A stretch of DNA of 64,000 bases, from positions 9,238,001-9,302,000 of the forward strand of contig CM042982.1 in NCBI GenBank assembly GCA_023678885.1, read 5' to 3'. The notes beneath the pieces are model-generated. The model did not search any database and was not told where the DNA came from. It was given only the letters and a program-made list of their open reading frames with translations. Both the position numbers and the translations under genes were made by a program. Positions 56,825-64,000 of this stretch are shown here, in pieces (position 1 is the stretch's first letter; each line of letters begins with the position of its first letter). Source of the stretch: Pogostemon cablin (lineage: Eukaryota > Streptophyta > Magnoliopsida > Lamiales > Lamiaceae).

Positions 56825-59597
56825 TCATGCACTCAGAACTTCATCTGCACATTCAACATCATCAAATGAAAAAAAAATTAGTCACTTGAAAAGTTTAATA
56901 GCACACATATCTTAACAAGAAACTACAGCACCATGAGAATGGAAAGTATGAAATACAACAATAAAACTTATATGAAACTGGAGAATGCTTGAAACTTTGT
57001 TTACCTTCCAACTGATTACAATGCATTCTAAAGTCATTTCCAAGGCCATCCTTGTGCATTTCATCTAAAACTTTTGAGTATTCTTCCACTTTACCCTGCT
57101 GTAGGAGACTATTGAGAAATGCAGAATATGTGTTGGCTGAAGGAGCAATCCCTTCCTTTAACATCCTCCCCATAAGTTTAAGGGCTTCCTTAGTTCTACC
57201 ATTCTTGCAAAATGCATCAATCAATGTGTTATAGGTGATGAGGTTTGGAACTAAACCCTTAGAGTAAAGTTTATGGAAAAGCCTAAGGGCACGACAAAGG
57301 TCTCCAGATTTACATAAGCCATCTATAAGAGCATTATAAGTCACTATATTTGGTGAAAGACCCTTCTTGAGCATCTCATCCCGTAAGAGAAAAGCTTCAT
57401 CAACACTACCAGAAACCGAGGTACCATGGATAAGGGCAGAGTATGTGAACTCATCTGGAATAAAACCTGTTTGGGACAAATGATTGATGATTTTTTTTGC
57501 CTCATCAGTCTTCCCGCACTTGCATAAGCCAGATATAACTACATTATATAGAATGGTGTTGGGAATGATACACCTTTGAGCACTGACATCAAGGGAATTT
57601 GCAATTTTTTGCGTTTCTATCTGAATATTGTTGAAATTAAAAGAATTGTAGAACTGTTTAAGGTTTGGAACAACATCTAAATCTACCATTTTCTGCACTA
57701 ACATATTTGATTCATCAGTCCGGCCAAGCCTGTTTAATCCACTGATGATTGTGCTACATATGTACACATTTGGGGCAATTCCTTTTCCTCTCATCTCTAA
57801 GTACGCATCAAAAGCTTTCTTCAGGTTTCCTTCTCTTAAACAACCACTTATAAGGGCTCCGTAGGTAATTATATTAGGGCTTATTCCTTTCGCATAAACC
57901 TCAGAAAGCACTTCTGAGATTTTATTTGATTTTCCTGCTCGAAACAATCCACTAATAAGTGAATTATACATTTCAATGGAAGCGGATACCTCCTTTCCAT
58001 CCATGATCTCTTTAATTTCAAAAGCTCTGTGAACATCTCCAGATCTACAATACCCATCAATCAAGGTTCGGTCAGTAATCTCATCTGGTGAACAACCCAA
58101 TTCTATCATCTTATCAAGAACTTGCTCTGCTTCAATCATCTTTCCCATCTTACATAATCCATAGAGCATAGTATTACATAGAATAGTACTTCTAGCGTAG
58201 CCTCTTGCTAGAATATGCTTCCACAGAGTCAAAGCCATATCATGATTTCCTTTCTTGAAAAGACCATGAAGAAGAGTACTAAATCCAACCTCATCAGGAA
58301 CAAAACCTCTCTTGAGCATTATCTGCCAAAGGCTCAAAGCATCAACTATGTCGCAGTGCTGACATAAACCTTTTAAAAGAATATTATAACTTATATTTGT
58401 TGGATATACACCATCATTAGTCATTTGATGACAAAGCTCAACAGCCCTATTAATCATCCCTCTTTTACAATATCCATTTAACAATATATTGTAGCTATAA
58501 CTATCAGGCTTAAAGTTCCCTTTGATCATACCCATCATAAGTTGCTCTGCTTCAGAAAGTTTATCAAGTTTACAATACCCTTTAATCAAAGAGTTGAAAA
58601 TGAACATATTCATTCCAAATCCTAAACTCAGCATCTCATTCTTAATTCTCACAGCATCATCCATTCTTCCGCTGCAGCAATACCCATCAAGTAACACTCC
58701 ATACACCTTTTCATCCAAAATCAACCCATCTCTTTTCTCTTCTTTCATTTCTCGAAATACTCTATCTGCTTCATTTAATGCCCCTGTCTTACAAAAACCC
58801 TTGATTAACAGCGTATAAGTTATTACATTCCTGGAAATTCCTCGTTGACTCATCAACTCCAACACTTTCGACACCCCCTCCATATTACCCTCCTCCACAT
58901 ACCCATTAATTAAACTATTATAACCAACCACATTCAATTCCAGTCCCATATTCTCCATACCTTGCACAAACTCCACTGCTTTAGCCACTTTGCCATCTTT
59001 ACAATATGCATCCACCATTATGGCACAAGAAAACACATCCGGAGCAATCCCAATTCTGATCATTTGATCATAAACACAAGCAACCGCATGATAATCCCTG
59101 TTCCTCACTAAAAGACTCAACAAAGCATTACATGATCGCAAGCTTGGCAAGCGACCACATTTAGGCATATTATCAAACAGGTACAAGGCATTCTTCAACA
59201 ACCCCCTCTCTATGTAGGCTTTCAACATCATGTCAAAAACTGTTGCAGAAAACTTAAATTCCCGATACGTAGTAACCAGCTCATCATACACCATGACAAC
59301 TGGAAGGCGGTTTTTTTGGGAGAGCTCCACTAGGCCGTGCAAGCACAAACGCGTTTCTTCAAACATTCGGGCATTGGATAAAATATGGATAACCTTAATG
59401 TAGGATTTGAAGTGGGGTCTGAAGTGATTCTGCTTGGAAGCCAGATTGAAGAAGTGAAGGGCGGAGGCGGGGTGAAGCTTGAGATTCTTGAGGACGACGT
59501 CGACAAGGTGGTCGGAGAAAGTGAAGCCGAGACTTTGAAGGGCGTCGAAACGGCGGAGGATTAAGAGGCGGCTGATTTGAGCGGCGAGATTCACCAT
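56825..59597 (-). CDS. P-class pentatricopeptide repeat protein, At1g19290-like
   Basis: A single long exon (57005-59597) encodes nearly the whole protein. A donor at 57004 (GAAG, then GTAAAC) and an acceptor before 56844 predict a 20-bp last exon, 56825-56844, ending TGA, for about 870 residues. Without splicing the frame runs to 56895 (900 aa) through a low-confidence Cys/Tyr-rich tail. About 20 tandem 35-residue PPR motifs run from about residue 115 to 850 (YNSLINGYVEEGNMEGVSKV, TYNALIDGLCKSGDLCRALR and TYNTLIDAFCKNGRTKEALK are typical). There are no E, DYW or SMR domains, so it is P-class, binding organelle RNA one base per repeat. The N-terminus (MVNLAAQISRLLILRRFDAL) is basic and hydrophobic, fitting a mitochondrial or plastid targeting peptide. 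Layout and motifs best fit the At1g19290 group. No lesions. Confidence 0.92.
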
Positions 59598-62062
59598 TTC
59601 GTCCTCTGAAGCTCATCAACACATGCTGTAAACAATTGTTATGAGTACTTAATATAGCGTTGGTTTTGTAAAACACAACAACGGAAAAATACTTGGTGAA
59701 TCCAAATCTAATTGCAATAGAACGTTAGATAAATAGTTTAAGAAATTTTCTTTATAAATTTTTGTATTCTTAAAAATTTTTTGTTCTGTAAAAAAAAAAA
59801 ATAATAAATAAAAAATTGTATTTATTAATTAAATGAAAAAAAATAAGTGCCGAACGGCTACAAATACCACTTTTTAGAAAATAAAAAATTTTGCCAACTA
59901 AAATTTAACATGATCAATTTTAACCAAGAGCTATCCGTCAGGACCGACAACCATTATCATCTGAATTGACTGATGTCGGTTGAGTTATTATTGAGGGACC
60001 GACAGTCACCGACATTCGGATCAACGCGTGTCGATGGGGTAATACCAATAGCCACCGATACCCAAATCAACCAACTCATATCAGTTGGCTCGTCAGTGGG
60101 GGACTGATGAATGTCGGTCGGATTGTTGGTGGAAAACCGACTGGAATCCACACACATTAATTTTGTTAAAATAGCATACATTTTACTTTAATTTTGGCAA
60201 AGATTGTGTGCTTTAAAAAAGTGGGTAATATTGTATTTTTCTCAAAAAAAATAATAGTATACTTTTTCGAAAAAAACGTTATAGCCTTGAACATTTTATG
60301 TTTGGGGTTGCCTAATATCATTTCTTTTACATTAGTTGATACATTAAGGGGCTTTACCTGAAATGAAAGAACAAATTCACAAAAATTCTATGCTATTGTA
60401 AGAGTATTATAATATTATTTAGTTGTGTGTTATTTATTTATCAGGAGTGTGAATTTATTTATAAGAAGAATAAAACTAATAAATTGAACTTGTTTATGGG
60501 ATTGATGGAATATTTAACATTTTAATTTTATGATTTGTTTTTTTATTTAAATTATATTTTTAAAGTTTTTATGATTAATTATTCAAAATTAAGTACTTCC
60601 TTGTCAATGAAATTAGTAGATACAGAGTTCTAGAAAAAAAATGAGTTAGTCTTCTGTGAACCGAATTCATGGTATAAACCTATTATTCCTTTTTAATTTA
60701 AATCTTAACAAAACATAGGGTATACTAATAATATTAGAAGGGGAACCACAGAGTTTACATAGTGAACTAATTTACACAAGTGTTGGTTAAATAAAATTGA
60801 CTTGTCTTTGGAAGTAATTTAATATTTTTAGATAATAAATAAATTATAAAGTAATTTTAAAATTAAAATGTGCTTTGGGATTATTAGATTGTTTTATCTT
60901 TATTTGGAAATATAAATTTGTTTTTGAGATAAATAAAAAATAATAAGTGTGAATTTGTTAATGCTGGGGATGATGCATTTCGATTTGAATTTATGAATGT
61001 ATAATACTATTATAATTTTACTATGTGGATTATAATTTTTCCTCAACTCCAACCATTTGAATTGTAGAATTTGAGGAAAATATATAAATTTCTCCACAGA
61101 GTACATGCTTAAACGCAATTAGGGATGGAAATAGACGAGAAGGGTCGCTTAGCCCATTAAAAGTTTGGCATAAGTCGACTTCTTTAATAAATGAATCAGG
61201 TTTGACACTAATAATACATTGCTTAAATAGATAACAACCATTAGATATAAATATTGAAATAATATTTTTAAATATTATTTAAAAAAATAACTAATTATCC
61301 AAGTAACCAGTTACATTTATATCCTTTTATCCAGTCCTACATTTTCTAGACTCTGGGCGAACAAAACGAATAGGCTCTCGTTTTTCTAATATTTTCTTCA
61401 TTAATAATTTATTTTCTTCCACGAAAAGCCAAATATTAATATTTAGCAAGCATTTTATTATAGCAATTATTCTCAAAAGAAATTATTTTCAATGTAATTT
61501 TTCTTTGGAATTTTGTTCTTGTAAATCCTTATCTTTGGTGTCATTCTTTTTAATCTAATTTGAAACTCAATCCAACTATTCATATTAGTAATATGTTCCA
61601 TGTTATTTTTATGCATGTTAAGTCTTTCATTAAGATGTTTCTAATCATTATATCCTTCATTTGCTAAAGCACTTTTAGAATTATTTGATGATTTGAATAA
61701 CTTAAGCAAAAATAATATACTTTATCCACGCTTTATGAATACACTAATCATTTCCTATTTTGATTCTCCATATCCAGCTATGTTTGAGTATAATAAACCT
61801 AAGAAAAATGTCTAAAGTTAGTAAGTTATCATCTAAAGAGAAATTCTCACAATTTTCTATTTTTGGTCATTTCTCGACTAATATGATTATTGTCTTATTA
61901 TCAAGGTCTTTCCAAACTATAAGATCATAAATGTCAAGTTCGAATAACAATAGTATTTATTTCATTCATGTATATTTTATCAAGAGCAATTCCTTCTCTC
62001 AATTGGTTTATATCAATAATATTTGATTCTTGTTCTTTATTAATATTTTCATTCAAATCTCT
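59598..62062. other. Upstream region of the PPR gene, AT-rich
   Basis: No gene seen. The first few hundred bases should contain the PPR promoter, but I see no clear TATA box. Near 59940-60135 there is a GC-richer patch with repeated ACCGAC, GATGTCGGT and CAGTTGG-type segments in both orientations, probably an old transposon piece. Confidence 0.5.
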
Positions 62063-62064
62063 TA

Positions 62065-62145
62065 CTTCCTCCATCCCGAAATTTTTTGCACATTTCCTTT
62101 GTAATTTACAAAGGAAGTGTGCAAAAAATTTTGGAATAGAGGGAG
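62065..62145. mobile_element. 81-bp near-palindromic Stowaway-like MITE
   Basis: TA flanks at 62063-62064 and 62146-62147. The whole element is one inverted repeat: ends CTTCCTCCATCCCGAAATTT and, reverse-complemented, CTCCCTCTATTCCAAAATTT, with the arms continuing to a centre at about 62105 (TTTGTAATTTACAAAG). It could form a single long hairpin. Confidence 0.85.
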
Positions 62146-62539
62146 TAATTTTTTTGACTTTTTCGAATCTTCCAATTTTTTTTGAAAAAAATTTATCTAG
62201 TACTCCTCTTAAAGGTAAATATTATAATCTTTTTCTTTTTTTCTTTTCTCACATTCATGTATTTTAATATCTAAATATAAGGCTTCTTTTCGGCTAAATT
62301 ATTTAAATATTGTTTTTTTTATTTTAATTTAACTAAATATGGTGGTTTCTAATTAATTTGATAAAGTAAGTGAAGATGCCGCTCCGAGTGGCGACTTCTC
62401 TGTTTAGTCATCCTGTCAAATCACTTTTCTACACTATATGCATACATGGTTAAAAAAATATTATTTTCCTTTTTTTTATCTTTTATTTTATTTATAATAT
62501 TTTAAATTTTATTTGTATATTTAAAATACATTATATAAA

Positions 62540-62786
62540 GGGTATGTCTTGCGTGAAACCGTCTCAGGTGATAATTTTTTAGTTTTTAAAATATTTATCA
62601 CTTTCACTATAAAACGTCATTACTTTCACTATAGAATATTATCATTTTTATTTATATTATAAGTTGTTCATGAAATAATATTATCACTTTTCATTAATTT
62701 ATTATCACTTTTCTTTACAAAAGTTATTACTTTTTGATCGTCTCACGTAAGCCCTTACGTGAGACGGTCTCATACAAGTCTTTGCC
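62540..62786. mobile_element. 247-bp Mutator-like MITE, perfect 9-bp TSD
   Basis: TTATATAAA flanks both sides exactly (62531-62539 and 62787-62795). The left end is GGGTATGTCTTGCGTGAAAC, then CGTCTCAG; the right end, reverse-complemented, is GGCAAAGACTTGTATGAGAC, then CGTCTCACG. The interior TATCACTTTCACTATAAAAC repeats match the family of 36735-37644. A local palindrome, CGTCTCACGTAAG with CTTACGTGAGACG, sits at the right end. Confidence 0.9.
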
Positions 62787-63016
62787 TTATATAAATTGCA
62801 GTGTTAATTTTATGTGTAATTTTGGGTTAAAAAATTATTATTTTCCTTTTTTTTCTAAACTTTTATTTTATTTATCATATTTCAAATTTTATTTGTAAAT
62901 TTAAAATACATTGCAGTGTCAATTTTATGAGTAAGTTTGCAGTGCACTTGGTGCACCAATATATTAGTATTATATTTCTCATTTTGTTATATGAAGTTCA
63001 TACAAAATAATTAATA

Positions 63017-63503
63017 CTCCCCCTGTCTCGGAGATATTGACGCATTTTTTTGGCACGGAGATTAAGGAGTACTCCCCTCGTCTCCTTGAAATGTATCCGT
63101 TTACTTTTTGCATGTGGATTAATGAGTATAATAATTTAATATATTTTGAAGTGAGAGAAATAATATTTTAAAGTGTAGTGGGTAGTTGTATTAGTGTTGA
63201 GTGTGGGGTCATATGTGGTCACATCAATCCAAAAAAAGAAATGTATACTTTGTAATGAGACATACCAAAATGACAAAATGGATACGTATTAACGGGACGG
63301 AGGGAGTATAATAATTTAATGTAAAATGAAGTGAGATAAATAATATTTAATGTGTAGTGGGTAGTTGTATTAGTGGTGAGTGTGATGTGTGTGTGGTCCC
63401 ATATAAATAAATTAGGGTCTCATGTTTTTTAAAAGGAAATATGTCAATTTTTGTAGGACAACCCAAAAATGAAAGTGTGTTAATATCTTTGGGACGGACG
63501 GAC
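63017..63503. mobile_element. Stowaway-like MITE (outer of second nested pair)
   Basis: TA flanks at 63015-63016 and 63504-63505. Ends are CTCCCCCTGTCTCGGAGATA and, reverse-complemented, GTCCGTCCGTCCCAAAGATA. Split at 63071 by an inner element; resumes at 63309. Confidence 0.8.
63072..63306. mobile_element. Inner Stowaway-like MITE of second nested pair
   Basis: TA flanks at 63070-63071 and 63307-63308. Ends are CTCCCCTCGTCTCCTTGAAA and, reverse-complemented, CTCCCTCCGTCCCGTTAATA. The interior includes GTGTAGTGGGTAGTTGTATT. Confidence 0.85.
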
Positions 63504-64000
63504 TATATCTCTATCGGACTCACATACAACATCAATACAACTGTCTACCTATTATACATTAAAATATTATATTTCTCAACTCACTATATATTAAAATACT
63601 TCGTATTATATTACTTAATATCTAATCAAACAGTAAATGTAACAACATCTATGACGCAACATTAAAATTTTACATTAATTGTGGATCATAGAGATTAAGA
63701 AATATATTATTTTAATATATACAGTGGATTGACATATATAACAATTTTAATGTATAATGAGTAGTTGTATGTGAACATATATTAATTATTTTGTGTAAAT
63801 CATATCTAAAAAAGAAATAAAACTATAATTGTGGAATGCCATAATTAATAAATATAACAATATTCGTGAGATATAGTAAATATACATATAATTAGAGTAA
63901 ATTTAATTAATAAATAAATCAATAATAATTAGAATAATTACTATTATATCCTAAATTTAAGTATAGTACTATAGTTAAACTAGGGTATACAGGTGTGCAA

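Noticed and set aside
57052..57234. Plus-strand frames inside the PPR gene (also 58522-58818)
   Set aside because: Shadows of the long minus-strand PPR reading frame.

Overview
The window is nuclear DNA of a flowering plant, most likely a core eudicot and possibly an asterid. The signs are AT-rich intergenic DNA, spliced genes with GT-AG introns whose proteins are plant-specific or plant-like (a SAWADEE-domain protein, VPS26C, SRP19, a long P-class PPR protein), an Athila-type Ty3 retrotransposon, and dozens of MITEs. The species cannot be fixed from the sequence alone.

Layout. 1-2.8 kb: remains of a DNA transposon. A Mutator-transposase-N-terminus-like ORF and a DUF1985-like ORF lie between inverted arrays of a short GGCCGAATAG motif. 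5.0-5.8 kb: two small transposons, one a 384-bp CACTA-type MITE with a clean 3-bp target duplication. 7.95-12.76 kb (minus): an intact six-exon SAWADEE-domain gene whose splice phases all agree (about 413 aa). 13.2-23.8 kb: no convincing conserved gene, but minisatellites, Stowaway-like MITEs (one carrying an insertion flanked by 15-bp direct repeats) and a 163-bp higher-order satellite next to a doubtful ORF. 24.0-36.0 kb: a decayed Athila-like LTR retrotransposon with both LTRs and recognisable gag, protease, RT, RNase H and integrase. Almost all of pol lies in one frame, broken by in-frame stops, and both visible catalytic Asp positions of integrase read Asn. 36-42 kb: transposon-rich AT DNA, including MITEs with 8-9 bp target duplications.

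The second gene cluster is at 42.2-59.6 kb. It holds VPS26C (plus, 11 exons, with an in-frame TAG and a GC splice donor), SRP19 (plus, 3 exons, intact), a broken NXD1-like (neoxanthin-deficient 1) copy (minus), and a long PPR gene (minus). From 59.6 kb to the end is intergenic DNA with MITEs, including a nested pair.

The genes form no pathway; they are ordinary housekeeping or organelle-expression genes lying in transposon-rich DNA. The best leads are: a 25-nt perfect or near-perfect hairpin present three times in inter-domain parts of the retrotransposon; the inverted motif arrays around the transposon remnant at the left end; the odd VPS26C exon 3/4 junction, where an alternative splice pair would remove a stop codon in frame; and the NXD1-like pseudogene.
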